Shown here one piece after another: positions 32,267 through 43,579 of a DNA stretch of 64,000 bases. Position 1 is the stretch's first letter. Every line of letters begins with the position of its first letter. The notes under the pieces are model-generated. The model did not search any database, was not told the DNA's origin, and saw only the letters and a list, made by a program, of their open reading frames with translations. The translations under genes and the position numbers were made by a program. Source of the DNA: Blasia pusilla (lineage: Eukaryota > Marchantiophyta > Marchantiopsida > Blasiales); assembly GCA_050084515.1 (NCBI GenBank), contig CM114274.1, forward strand, positions 18,724,001-18,788,000, read 5' to 3'.

Positions 32267-33012
32267 TGTCGTGCGCATACATATCGCTACACAACATACA
32301 TCGCTGGTCACATCTACACCACACAACACCGATCTTCCCCACACACGGGTCGATCCACACATGTACAAAAAATCAACTCATACATATACATGGAGATCAC
32401 TCACTCAAGAGTAGTAAAAACGGCACACCCGGCCTAAAACTCCACTCCTCAATCTACATCGGCATATCGAGCCTCGTCCACCCTGTGCTATCAAGGAATC
32501 CGGACGCTAGCACCCTAGTCCTAGCTCACACACATACAAGGGAGGTGCTCCAACGGCCCAACATGAGAAAGATGGCTTAGGAAAGCCATCTTCCTCTCTT
32601 ATATAGGTTGGGAAGAGCCAAAAGGCTCAAACCCCAAAAATAGCCCTTCCTTGGTAACTGCGGCGCGCAAGAGGTTACAGGGGTGTGACTGGTCAACAAG
32701 TCACCCGGTTGTAAAAGACCTCAACATGAAAGCCGTCAGAAACGACGTTCCTGACGCAATGGACCTATCCTCAACCTCATCCGACACTGTGGGACAAAGT
32801 TACACTCAAGATAGTCCGCTGGCTCCTACGCCCTATCCACGATAGATCTCGGCCTATCGGCTACTCAGATGTGACAACTGTCGTGCGCATACATATCGCT
32901 ACACAACATACATTGCTGGTCACATCTACACCACATAACACCGATCTTCCCCACACATGTACAAAAAATCAACTCATACATATACATGGAGATCACTCAA
33001 CCGCCCCCCTAG
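32267..33012 (-). repeat. B-inner right terminus on the minus strand
   Basis: X'2 at 32267-32404, Y'2 at 32405-32876, two-base spacer 32877-32878 (gt on the element strand), X'1 at 32879-32998, then the complement of the polypurine tract (cgcccccctagctgg). X'1 lacks about 19 bp found in X'2. This is the same right-end layout as in the other full copies. Confidence 0.8.
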
Positions 33013-33077
33013 CTGGCAGTTGGATCCTCCTAACTCCAGATAGAAAATATCACATCTCTCTGACATGACCTACTACC

Positions 33078-34200
33078 CTATATACATCTCGGACACATCC
33101 ATCGTCCCGTGGGAACCACATCAAGAGGGGGGGTCAGACATGACATAAGCCACCCTCGAGAACAACCATCACATACCAACATGGTGGCTGCACCCCTCGC
33201 AGATCCGCACAACATACACCTCAAGCCTGCAGGTACCATTGCCAAGCTTGGATCCACCGTCCCATCTACGTTCGGAAGATGACATGGCGCACAATTGCGC
33301 ACATGATCTTTCCAAACCATACCACCCCGTCCCTCCAACATGAGGACTCCGGTCGGTAATACCTCGTGCACACGTAGGATCGTGCGCCCTGCAGTGACAT
33401 CTAGCGTCGTGGGTGCCGCCTGCTGTAAATACACGTAATCTCCAGGATGAAACCTCCTAATCCCCAGGATGAAACCTCCTAATCCCTGGACGATAACCTC
33501 CTCCATGAATGGTCGCGTACCTCAATGTATCTCTATGCTGGGCAATAGCTAAGTTCTCAAAGGCCATAGGCATAACTCTACGAAAAACTTCTGCCCTCTG
33601 AGAACATGCTTGCACCCACACATCTGGATCATCAAGATCTAACACCTCCGCCATGTCACGTCGAATCGCTGTTGGTAAATCTGGCTCTCTCCCAAAGAGC
33701 AAAAAGTACGGTGAAAATGACGCCAAGGATGCCTGCCGACTAAAGCGATAACCCATAGCCAACCATGGCAACTGTAGGTCCCACTCCCTCAACTGTCCCC
33801 GCTGCAAGCCATACTTGCGCAATCCTCTCTTCACCGTCTGTATCACTCTCTCCGCCAATCCATCCGCCTCAAGATGATCCCTGGACGTGGTGCGGTGATC
33901 TATCAACGCCTGATCACACAAGGCTCGAAACTCTCCCTGAACTCGGTACCTAGTCGGTCAACACCTCCGCCGGTGCACCAAAGTGACTAAGCACACGATC
34001 TAGAAACGCATAAGCTGTTCCCTCGCTCGCCTTGTCTGGTAGTGCCACCAACTCTATCCACTTGGAGAAATGCTCCACCATGACCAACACGTACCTATGA
34101 TGATGCCCTGTCAATGGTAAAGGTCCCGCAAAGTCTAAACTCCACCGATAACCTAAACCCATAATCAGCAAAGGATGTAATCATGAGTGGGAGCATTGAA
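33078..34200 (-). pseudogene. B-inner integrase and PHD finger, frameshifted
   Basis: From 34171 downward: YRWSLDFAGPLPL (first Asp), VEHFSKWIELVALPDKAS, AEVLTD (second Asp), frame break near 33935, ADGLAERVIQTVKRGLRKYG (Glu) and the C-terminal part down to 33457. A duplicated 27-bp piece near 33455-33485 (repeat of the RRFHPGD coding stretch) follows. The last frame, 33078-33506, holds MVWKDHVRNCAPCHLPN and the PHD finger CMLCGSARGAATMLVCDGCS, RGWLMSCLTPPLDVVPTGRW, CPRC. The PHD His is replaced by Leu here (GWLMSC for GWHMSC). Confidence 0.8.
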
Positions 34201-34601
34201 GGATGCTCGCACTCTGTCACATACCATACATCCGGCCACAACTCGCTGACCCAAAGATGCATGCCGCGCCACCAATATCTGAACCTCGAGTAAGTGTAAG
34301 TATGCTTTACTCGAAATGTCCCAACTCCTCATGGGCATGTCGCACTACACGCTCGCTGGGAAGGATGAGGTACCACTCGTATCCTACCATCTCCCCATAC
34401 CCGCAAAATGTGAGTCCCCTCCCACCGAACCTCTTGGCTCTCAGAGGATCCGATCCCGCTCCCTAGCACTCATTGACTCGCAATGACGCTTGGTCGCAAG
34501 AAGTCCACAACCTCCACGTCGTCATGGATATCACGACCACTGCCGCCTCCTCACTAACCTCCGGATCCAAAGACTCATCATCCAACCCCACCATCGAGTC
34601 A

Positions 34602-36069
34602 TCACCGTGGGCGACTTGCCATAGTCAACCAACAAAGATAGGCAGATGCATGCCAACCGGGCACCATCTCCTCATCACTCTCTCCGTGCCATCGAGCTCC
34701 CGTGACGTCTCTCTGACTCGGACATGGGTTACGACTCAACCCATCCGCATCCTGGTTCAGCCGACCTGGCCTATGAACTACCTCAAACGCATACTCTTGT
34801 AGTAATAGAGCCCATCTGGCAAGCTTTCCCGTAAGCTTGTCGGACTCCATCAACCACTTCAACGGCTGATGATCAGTGATAAGTGTGAAAGGGTTGCCAA
34901 ATAAATAGCACCTAAAATGTGCCACAGCCCACACTGCAGCCAAGCACTCTCCCTCATAGGAGTCAGCCGCCCTCTGCAATGTTGTTCGATCGACTCGCAT
35001 AAGCCACAACGAACTCCCTCTCCTCGTCATCCCTCTGAGTAAGCACTGCTCCTAGACCCAACATGCTCCAATCCGTATGTAACTGGAATGGGCGACCCCT
35101 AACCGGTCTCTATAAAATGGGTGAGGACGTCAGCTTTGTCCTTGAGCTCTGAAATGCTCGCTCTGATCATCACCCCACAACCACACCGATCAAGTCTCGT
35201 CAACAAGGTCAAAGACTTTGCGATCGCACTAAAACCCTTGACATACTGTCGATAGAAGTTCGCCACTCCAAGAAATGCTCGGACTTGACTCACATCTGTA
35301 GGGCATGGAATCTGCGCAATAGCCTCTACCTTCGTCTGCTGAACGCCTAACCCACTCGGGTATATGGTGTGTCCCAAGTACTCAATCTGCTCTGAAAGAA
35401 TCTGCACTTGCCTGGATGTAACTTCAGGTCCATGTAAGCTGCAATCGCCGAAAACAGACTCCTCCAAGTGTCGCTCATGCTCCTCAACCGTGGAACTCAA
35501 GATAAGAATATCATCTATGTAACATCGTACAAAATCCAAGCCAGCCGTAATCCTATCCATCACTGAAACTCTGCAGCGCGTTCTTCAACCCAAATGGTAA
35601 GAACCGCCATCGATACAAGCAATCTCTCCCGAACCGATCTATCCCCTGAATGTTGTCTTCTCCTGTCCTCCAACCTGATAGGAAGCGATGATAGCCAAAG
35701 ACGGAGATCTAAAATCTGAAGATCTTTGCATGCCCTACCGCATCAAAGATCTCTCGAGAGTAGGCATGGCATACCGATCGACCTCAAATGCAGCCGGTTG
35801 ATAGGACGGTAATCTCCACACATCCGCCTATCCGTCCAATTGCCATACATATCCTTCTTTGCCGGCATGACGTGGGCGGATGCATACTCCCCATGTGACA
35901 ACTCCACAAGTCCCGCCTCCAACAAGTCGACTCGCTGCTCGAATCAAGGCTCGCTCCATATCGAAGAATACCTGTAGGGTCGATTTAAAGATTGGCGTAT
36001 CACTAGCCAACTCAATCCGTATCCCGGGACCCTTCAGCTTACCCAAGTCTCTCATACTAAAGGCAAAGA
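34602..36069 (-). pseudogene. B-inner RT and RNase H, frameshifted
   Basis: Minus-strand reading from 36069: FFAFSMRDLGKLKGPGIRIE, ASDTPIF, then frame changes, MYGNWTDRRMCGDYRPINR (about 35840), CYIDDILILSSTVEEHERHL (intact YIDD box, about 35510), YLGHTIYPSGLGVQQTKVE, FLGVANFYRQYVKGF, and RNase H from 35030 (YEGECLAAVWAVAHFRCYLF, LITDHQPLKWLMESDKLTG, DADGLSRNPCPSQ). RT begins abruptly next to the GC-rich block, so the N-terminus is missing. Several one- or two-base indels are present. Confidence 0.8.
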
Positions 36070-36240
36070 AGCGGCTGGCGGACGCAGGCGCTGTCGCGCG
36101 CCTGCGTCCGCCGGCCGCTCCGCCACGCGCCCCGCCACGCGCTCGCCCAGCCATCCGCCACACGCCCCGCCACGCGCCCTGCCGTCCACCGTCCGCGCCC
36201 TAACTCTAGCCGCCTTTACTTGACAGCCCCCCGGCGGCTG
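36070..36240. other. GC-rich foreign block with a 22-bp hairpin inside B-inner
   Basis: This block replaces the gag-protease-methyltransferase section. It starts with an inverted repeat (agcggctggcggacgcaggcgc region at 36070-36091 and its complement at 36097-36119; one mismatch) and then has repeats of cgccccgccacgcg type. It is much richer in G+C than anything around it. No similarity to the other copies was seen. Confidence 0.65.
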
Positions 36241-36511
36241 CAAGACCCAACTTGCCCGTTCCTTCTCTTTCGACACCTTCACTTGCGTACACCCGACGCC
36301 CTACCACACGCTACACTCGACTGCTGTCCCCCAACAATCTGCACCAGCAAAATCTGAGAAAAATGGACAGCGCTTCCGCCCACGGCCTTCCGAACAGAAA
36401 AATGACACAAAAGGACACACACACGTCTCCAAGGGCTCCCCAACCGAGGCAACTCGCTTGCCTACCTGCAAACAACGAATTCCCACCAGCCCCCTGACAT
36501 CTTTCTCATGT

Positions 36512-36990
36512 AAAAATAAAGAGTAGTAAAAACGGCACACCCGGCCTAAAACTCCACTCCTCAATCTACATCGGCATATTGAGCCTCGTCCACCCTGTGC
36601 TATCAAGGAATCCGGACGCTAGCACCCTAGTCCTAGCTCACACACATACAAGGGAGGTGCTCCAACGGCCTAACATGAGAAAGATGGCTTAGGAAAGCCA
36701 TCTTCCTCTCTTATATAGGTTGGGAAGAGCCAAAAGGCTCAAACCCCAAAAATAGCCCTTCCCTTGGTAACCTGCGCGCACAGGTTACCAGGGGCAGGTG
36801 ACCTGGTCAACAAGTCACCCGGTTGTAAAAGACCTCAACATGAAAGTCGTCAGAAACGACGTTCCTGACGCAATGGACCTATCCTCAACCTCATCCGACA
36901 ATGTGGGACAAAGTTACACTCAAGATAGTCCGCTGGCTCCTACGCCCTATCCACAATAGATCTCGGCCTATAGGCTACTCAGATGTGACA
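36512..36990 (-). repeat. B-inner left terminal block Y'1
   Basis: Inverted copy of the family B block Y' with the hairpin and TATA box (around 36710-36750). It ends, on the element strand, at ctttattttt, where the leader acatgagaaagatgtc starts. There is no X' at this end, which confirms the split layout in a third intact 5' end. The short leader runs 36511-36241. Confidence 0.85.
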
Positions 36991-37796
36991 AGGTTGACCT
37001 CCTCACCCATTTTACAGAGACCGGTTAGGGTTCGCCCATTCCAATTACATACGGATTGGAGCATGTTGGGTCTAGGAGCAGTGCTTACTCAGAGGAATGA
37101 TGAGGAGAGGGAGTTCGTTGTGGCTTACGCGAGCTGATCAAACAACATTGCAGAGGCGAAGTACAGTTCGTACGAGGGAGAGTGCTTGAGTGCAGTGTGG
37201 GCCGTGGCACATTTCGGGTGCAATTTATTCGGAAACCCTTTCACACTTATCACTGATCATCAGCCGTTGAGGTGGTTGATGGAGTCCGATAAGGTTATGG
37301 GACGGGAAAGCTTTCCAAGTGGGCTCTATCACTACAGGAGTATGAGTTTGAGGTGGTTCATAGGCCAGGTCGGCTGAATGAGGATGCGGATGGGTTGAGT
37401 CGTAACCCATGTCTGAGTGAGAGAAACGACACGGGAGCTCAATGGCACGGAGAGAGTGATGAGGAGATGGTGCCCGGCTGGCATGCATCTTCCTATCTTT
37501 GTTGGTTGACTATGGTAGGTCAGCCACAGGTGATGACTCAAGTGGTGGGGTTGGATGATGAGTCTTTGGATCTGGAGGTCAGTAAGGAGGCGACAGGCGG
37601 TCATGATATCCATGACGACGTGGAGGTTGTGGAGTTCTTGCACACTGGCGTCATAGCGAGCATAGTGAGTGCTAGGGAGCGGAACGGATCCTACAGAGAG
37701 CCAGGAGGTTCTCGTGGGAGGGGACTCATATTTTGCGGGTATGGGGAGATGGTAGGATATGAGTGGTACCTCATCCTTCCCAACGAGCACGTGTAG
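36991..37796 (+). pseudogene. B-outer RNase H and linker
   Basis: Resumes after B-inner: RPFQLHTDWSMLGLGAVLTQ, FVVAYAS then TGA in place of the Arg codon, YEGECLSAVWAVAHFGCNLF, LITDHQPLRWLMESDK, a frame change, then FEVVHRPGRLNEDADGLSRN. The catalytic residues of RNase H (Asp in HTDW, Glu in YEGEC, Asp in TDH) are present. The linker to the integrase (about 37440-37796) is open but low in recognisable features. Confidence 0.75.
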
Positions 37797-39046
37797 TGCG
37801 ACATGCCCATGAGGAGTTGGAAAATTTTAGAGTAAAGCGTACTTACAGCTTACTCCAGGTTCAGTTTTGGTGGCGCGGCATGCATACTGGGGTACAACAG
37901 TTTGTGGCTAGATGTAAGGTATGTGACAGAGTGCGAGCATCCTTCAATGCTCCCACTCCGCAGTTACATCCGTTGCCTATTATGGGTTTAGGTTATCGGT
38001 GGAGGTTAGACTTTGCGGGACCTTTGCCATTGACGAGGCGTCATCATATTTACGTGTTGGTCATGATGGAGCATTTCTCTAAGTGGATAGAGTTGGTGGC
38101 ACTACCGGACAAGGCAAGCAAGGGAACAACTTATGCGTTTCTAGATCATGTGCTTAGTCACTTTGGTGCACCGGCGGAGGTGTTGACTGACCAGGGTACC
38201 GAGTTTAGGGGAGAGTTTCAGGCCTTGTGTGATCAAGTGCTGATAGATCACCACACTACGTCCAGAGATCGTCCTGAGGCGGATGGGTTGGCAGAGAGAG
38301 TGGTACAGACGGTGAAGAAAGGATTGCGCAAGTATGGCTTGCAGCAAGGACACTTGAGGGAGTGGGACCTACAGTTTCCATGGTTGGCTATGGGTTATCG
38401 CTTTAGTCGGCAGGCATCCTTGGCGTCATATTTACCGTACTTTTTGCTCTTTGGGAGAGAGCCAGATTTACCAACAGCGATTCGACGTAACATGGCGGAA
38501 GTGTTAGATCTTGATGATCGAGATGTGTGGGTACAAGCATATTCTCAGAGGGCGGAGGTTTTTCGTAGAGTTATGCCTATGGCCTTTGAGAACTTAGCTA
38601 TTGCTCAGCATAGAGATACATTGAGATACGCGACCATTCGTGGAGGAGGTTATCGTCCAGGGATTAGGAGGTTTCATCCTAGAGATTACGTGTATTTACA
38701 GCAAGCGGCACCCATGATTCTAGATGTCACTGTAGGGCGCACGATCCTACGTGTGCGCGAGGTATTACCGACCGGAGTCCTCATGTTGGAGGGACGGGAT
38801 GGTATGGTTTGGAAGGATCATGTGCGCAATTGTGCGCCATGTCATCTTCCAAACGTAGACGAGACGGTGGATCCGAGCTTGGCAATGGTACCTGCAGGCT
38901 CGAGGTGTATGTTGTGCGGATCTGCGAGGGATGCAGCCACCATTTTGGTATGTGATGGTTGTTCCCGAGGGTGGCATATGTCATGTCTGACCCCTCTTCT
39001 TGATGTGGTTCCCACGGGACGATGGATGTGTCCAAGATGTGTATAG
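37763..39046 (+). CDS. B-outer integrase-PHD protein, open for 427 codons
   Basis: The longest intact family B frame. The zinc-finger region is HAHEELENF...CKVC, with the usual second His of ELGHF changed to Asn. DDE core: Asp82 (RLDFAGP), Asp142 (LTDQGTEF), Glu177 (ADGLAERV). The C-terminal half carries RFHPRDYVYLQQ and MVWKDHVRNCAPCHLPN. Residues about 377-426 are a complete C4HC3 PHD finger, spacing Cx2Cx11Cx2Cx4Hx2Cx14Cx2C, ending in CPRCV and TAG. The protein would insert cDNA and, by its PHD finger, might bind histone H3. The true start lies upstream in the polyprotein; the first codons here overlap the linker. Confidence 0.8.
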   Translation: MVPHPSQRARVVRHAHEELENFRVKRTYSLLQVQFWWRGMHTGVQQFVARCKVCDRVRASFNAPTPQLHPLPIMGLGYRWRLDFAGPLPLTRRHHIYVLVMMEHFSKWIELVALPDKASKGTTYAFLDHVLSHFGAPAEVLTDQGTEFRGEFQALCDQVLIDHHTTSRDRPEADGLAERVVQTVKKGLRKYGLQQGHLREWDLQFPWLAMGYRFSRQASLASYLPYFLLFGREPDLPTAIRRNMAEVLDLDDRDVWVQAYSQRAEVFRRVMPMAFENLAIAQHRDTLRYATIRGGGYRPGIRRFHPRDYVYLQQAAPMILDVTVGRTILRVREVLPTGVLMLEGRDGMVWKDHVRNCAPCHLPNVDETVDPSLAMVPAGSRCMLCGSARDAATILVCDGCSRGWHMSCLTPLLDVVPTGRWMCPRCV

Positions 39047-39879
39047 GATAGTAGGTCATGTGAGAGAGATGTGATGGTTTCTATCTGGAGTTAGGGGGAT
39101 CCTACTGCCAGCTAGGGGGGCCGGTGTGTGATCTCCAAGTATATGTATGAGTTGATTTTTGTACATGTGTGGATCGACCTGTGTGTGGGGAAGATCGGTG
39201 TTGTGTGGAGAAGATATGACCAGCGATGTATGTTGTGTAGCAATATGTATGCGCACGACAACTGTCACATCTGGGTAGCCGATAGGCCGAGATCTATCGT
39301 GGATAGGGCGTAGGAGCCAGCGGACTATCTTGAGTGTAACTTTGTCCCACTGTGTCGGATGAGGCTGAGGATAGGTCCATTGTGTCAGGAACATTGTTTC
39401 TGACAACTTTCATATTGAGATCTTTCACATGGAGGTGACTTGTTGACCAGGTCACTCGCCCCTGGTAACCTGTGCGCGTAGGTTACCAAGGGGAGGGCTA
39501 TTTTTAGGGGAAGAGCCTTTTGGCTCTTCCCAACCCTATATAAGAGAGGAAGGTGGCTTTCCTAAGCCATCTTTCTCATGTTGGGCCGTTGGAGCATCTC
39601 TCTTGTATGTGTGTGAGATAGGACTAGGGTGCTAGCGTCCGGATTCCTTGATAGCATAGGATGGACGAGGCTTGATATGCCGATGTAGATTGGGGAGTGG
39701 AGTTTTAGGCCGGGTGTGCGGTTTTACTACTCTTTATTTTTGTTGTGTGATCTCCATGTATATGTATGAGTTGATTTTTGTACATGTGTGGATTGACCCG
39801 TGTGTGGGGAAGATCGGTGTTGTGTGGTGTAGATGTGACCAGCGATGTATGTTGTGTAGCGATATGTATGCGCAAAAAA
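39047..39879 (+). repeat. B-outer 3' UTR and right terminus (polypurine tract, X'1-ac-Y'2-X'2)
   Basis: Polypurine tract gctagggggg ends at 39120. X'1 is 39125-39260 (136 bp, ends GCGCACGACA), spacer ac 39261-39262, Y'2 39263-39743, X'2 39744-39879 (136 bp). As in family A, X' is present twice here and absent from the left end at 25523. Confidence 0.85.
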
Positions 39880-39883
39880 ATTT

Positions 39884-40836
39884 GGAGCAAGGTGTACGTC
39901 CACTTCATCCCAAAGTGACCCAACTCTTTGTGGGCATGCTGCACTAGTCGTGCTCTCTGCAAAGGATGCGGCACTACGCGCACTCTACCATCATCCCAAA
40001 CCCTCAAAACATGCATCCCTCCCAACCAATTTGTCTGGCCCGTTGTAGGATCCGATCCCGCTCTCTTGTATCCACAGTGCTCGCAACGCTGCCAGTACAA
40101 AGGTACTTTAAGACTACTCCATCATCATGAATATATCGACCACCTGTCATCTCCTCACTAGCCTCGAGATCCAAGGACTTTCCACTAGACCTCGCCATCA
40201 AAGTCTCCACACTCTGGCTCTCCATTGCGAGCATGCCTAAATAGGCTCACGGGTGCCATCCTGGCACAAACTCCTCATCACTCTCTCCATGCCATCGAGC
40301 TCCAGTCGCATCTCGCTGACTTGGGCATGGGTTACGACTCAATGAGGATTGATGCCCCAAAATTCCGTCTTTTGCCTATCCTCCAATCTGATAGGCAGTT
40401 GATGGTATTTGGCTCGCAAATCCAATGAACTAAAGACCTTTGCGTGACCAATCGCATCAAAGATCTCCTCAGGGGTGGGCATGGCATACCTATTGGACTT
40501 CGTCTGCCGATTGATAGGTCGGTTATCCCCACACAGCCGCCTATCCGTCCAGTTGCCATGCACATCCTTCTTGGCGAGCATGACAGTGGCAGATGCATAC
40601 TCCTCATGCAACATCTCCACTAGTCCTGCTTCGACCAAGTCCTGGCTCCTACTCAGAATCTGAGCCCTCTCCATATCACTGTACCTGTAGGGTTGTCGGA
40701 AGATCGGCGTATCATTCGACAACTCAATGGGGATCCCCGGTCCCTTCAGCATACCCAAATCCTCCATGATAAACGCAAAGTAGCTCCTATAACTCCTGAG
40801 GAATTGATGTATTCGACGCCGCTCTCCTCCTGTCAA
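39884..40836 (-). pseudogene. A2 RT N-terminal half fused by deletion to the integrase linker
   Basis: From 40836 downward the RT reads GPGIPIELSNDTPIFRQPYR, VMLAKKDVHGNWTDRRLCGD, FSSLDLRAKYHQLP and KTEFWGINPH. At about 40345 it jumps directly into the end of the RNase H (complement of gagtcgtaacccatgcc, SRNPCPS). RT motifs C to E and almost all RNase H are deleted. The linker (40234-40004, ESQSVETLMARSSGKSLDLE) and the integrase finger start (QHAHKELGHFGMKWTYTLLQ, to 39884) follow, up to the B-outer insertion. Confidence 0.8.
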
Positions 40837-42501
40837 CTAAGGGCCCATATCTTGCTCCCAAGTCTCCATCGTGACTACGGTAGGACTCTTCGGCGCGGGT
40901 ATCGGTGGTTACTATTGTGCAACCCAGTCTCGAACAACAACACTCGGCCGCTCTCTTGCAGCCAACTGCAAACTCAGATCTCCTCCACGTGCAATGCCCG
41001 AAACCACTCTCGATGCTGTGGCTATCATCTCCTGGCGTACCTGCAAAACATCCCAAGAAGTCCAAGGGTGTCTCTCTCGATCTCCCCTGGTGTGTAGATA
41101 TCCTTGAGTCTTGCCCTGAACCGCTGCCTCCACCATCTCGGTAGGCATAGGGCTCACCAACGCAACCGTTGAGATCTGTCGCGATCTCATACGACGCTAC
41201 TCAGCCACTCCCAAGCTTAGGATCCATGTCAAGCAGTTCAGGTCCATCGCCTCACCCAAGACATGGCGTCGTGATGCCTCTGACACTAACGGTACTACTG
41301 TCACTCTTGTGGGAAATCCCATCGCTCGCTCTCTCTCGTCGGCGTTGGGTTCCACCAACCGCTGAACCTGGTCATCCCAAACCAAGCCAGGACCGGCCTC
41401 CTTATATGCATAGGAAGCAGGAAAACTCACAAACGTGGGCAAGGCTGCCCGCGGCCTACCTACCCTGTTGACCACAGTCAACGGTGGTCGATCATCGTGC
41501 CTCACTCCCTGTGATTGACGACCTGGATCCAAAATGGAATCCACTAACAAATGGGAGGGGCGCTCCACTCTGGCACATGCCCTCCGTAACACCGCATAGG
41601 GCACCAAGTTGGTCCACCATAGACGCGGGCAATGGGCTCTAGAACCTACACTCACCGCATCCAAGAACACTGCAAGGCCAATCCAGGCACGCACCTAATG
41701 AGCACTCGTCACCATCCGTGACCTGGACACATTCTCCAGAATGTAGGCTGGAGAACAAGACTGGTGCGCTTGCAACTGTCGTAAGTAAAGTAAGATCCTA
41801 AACATCTCCCAAAATAACCTAGTCCGAGTGTCAGCCAACCGACTGCCTTCTCTAGCACTCAATTGGCGCTAACATGGCCAACCGAAAATTACCAAATCGA
41901 TGGTCCCTACCCGCTCTAAGTCCTGTGCCTCCAACAACGAAATATCCCTCGGTAGGGAACTCTGGTACTCCTGCACCGTGGACGCAAAAAATAAGTCGGG
42001 AAAATATAGGCGTAACTGTGCCACATGTTGTAGTGAGACGCGCATCGCAACATCATCACTCTCCACGTACAGGTACTGCTACACTCGCACTCCTGCCTGC
42101 AAAACAGTAGCTAACCCGGTGCTAATCCCTCCAAAGAGATCTAACACTCGAATACTCTCCTCCAGGATACACCACACAATGGGTGTGGTATCCAAGGGTG
42201 TCACCGTAGCACTCCCTGCTACCTCGGGTACCTTAGACCCGTCACGCTCCGGTGCAAACGCCTCGCTGCACACGGTCGGCATGTGCTCTTCTGCCAATCA
42301 TCACAGCTCCTCAGTCGAGCCCCACAATGGCACCTGTCCTCCATGGAATGATGCGGCTACCATAACACTCCTCTCCATAGAAATGTCACGAATGGGAGTA
42401 TCCTCTGCATGGACATATCCCTCAATCAAATCACTAGGCCAAGTGATGGCACTACTAAATGTTGCTAAGGTCGCCACCTCTTCTGGCCGTCGCTCGATCA
42501 C
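40837..42501 (-). pseudogene. A2 DNA methyltransferase domain
   Basis: From 42501 down: upstream part (WPSDLIEGYVHAEDTPIRDI), motif I VRVLDLFGGISTGLATVLQA-type sequence at about 42110-42155, ESDDVAMRVSLQHVAQLRLY, TIDLVIFGWPC with the catalytic Cys, followed at once by TAG where others have CAG (Gln), a degraded ENV section, and the open C-terminal frame 41694-41197: FLDAVSVGSRAHCPRLWWTN, ERERAMGFPTRVTVV, LGEAMDLNCLTWIL. The linker to RT fills 41190-40837. Confidence 0.8.
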
Positions 42502-42546
42502 TACACCTGTGAATCGAACGGGTAATGAGCTAAGGCGCCCATCACC

Positions 42547-43335
42547 TTACTGCCATCCTAGTCTGTAGGACGCTAAATCCTCCCAGTAATCCAGGAAAAA
42601 CCCCATCGGGTATAACACTGCTCCACCAACCAAGACGTCGTAGGACTCTGCATTAGTCTCTATCGCCTTGGCTCGCACCACGGACTCATCAGTAGGATGT
42701 CGTGGGTGAATCTTCACCACGACCTCTTGTTGGGTGATATATTTTTTGGTACTCGCTCCACCCAAGAATGTCTGTATCCAGAATGAACAACGCTCCACAT
42801 TGGCTCTCGTCAAGCCCAATCCTCTGAATGACGCTTTCCCCAAGATCAGGGGTTGTGCTCCTGAATCCAACAAGACGCGTTGCAGACTAAAAGCTCTACC
42901 TTCGGGACTCACCAACTAGAAGACCTCTCCTCAATTATCTTGCAACACAACACCAAGAGAAGCCATGGCACGCTCTATTGCGGGTCTAGCGGGCATCTTC
43001 GCCATCCTAGCAGCCGCAGCCTGCCATGAATATGACGTGGACGGCCCGAGCATCCGCTCTAAGGGCAGGTCCATCACCTCCTTTGCAATCACCTCTGAAC
43101 GTGATGTAGGAACTCCAACTCCGCGCTCACATGGTGAAGCGGCCAGGCGAAAAGCCTCGGCGGGCTTACCCCCCAACGTCATAACATCAGAAGCAGAAAA
43201 TAAAGGAGTGCGGTACACAACGGTGGCTGCCCCCAACAACGTGCTCGACACATGCCCCTCATGAGCATCAACAATAGGAGTTGCGCTCTCACTTCTCCCT
43301 TGGCCTTCGTACCTGCACACCAACAACATCACCAA
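42547..43335 (-). pseudogene. A2 aspartic protease
   Basis: N-terminal part 43335-42931 (EEVMDLPLE region reads KEVMDLPLERMLGPSTSYSW) and protease frame 42915-42547 with RVLLDSGAQPLILGKASFRG, the complete DSGA active site, then YDVLVGGAVLYPMGFFLDYW. A TAG and a frame change lie between the two pieces at about 42916-42935. This is one of the better preserved protease cores in the window. Confidence 0.8.
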
Positions 43336-43579
43336 CTCTCCATGAACTTTGATGAGGACCCATCGATAAGGTCCTCATCGCTTCAGAAAATGTGAAAGAC
43401 TGAGCAAGCCTAGTCTGTTTTCTGGCTTCTCCTCGCTATGGATCCAACTTTGCGGCTGCTCCACGCATCACAACTGCGGCGGCCTCCATGTGGGCAACCC
43501 TGCACATCCAACCAGGATCCTCCATATGATGTCGATGCCACAGATCCGACATCGGGTAACCTCAATGCCATAGCCGCAA

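Larger units (their letters stand above)
32267..36990 (-). mobile_element. Family B element B-inner, minus strand, internally deleted
   Basis: A 4,724-bp insertion in B-outer, flanked by perfect aggt duplications (32263-32266 and 36991-36994). Left end tgtcgtgcgc and right end ...gatgtgaca are the expected inverted termini. On the minus strand it has Y'1 (36990-36512), a short leader, a GC-rich foreign block (36240-36070), RT, RNase H, integrase, PHD, polypurine tract and X'-gt-Y'-X'. Gag, protease and the methyltransferase are missing. It is a non-autonomous form that could have moved only with proteins from other copies. Confidence 0.85.
25523..39879 (+). mobile_element. Family B retrotransposon B-outer, inserted in A2 integrase and itself interrupted
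   Basis: Starts TGTCACATGTGGG and ends gcgcaaaaaa (mutated GCGCACGACA). Flanks are atct (25519-25522) and attt (39880-39883), where intact family A reads aatct, so this is a 4-bp duplication with one later change. The A2 integrase reading resumes right after it. Gene order is the same as in family A: gag, protease, methyltransferase, RT, [B-inner], RNase H, integrase, PHD, then X'-ac-Y'-X'. Terminal blocks share the outer bases and the last ~38 bp of X with family A but otherwise differ, so B is a sister family with the same architecture. Confidence 0.85.
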
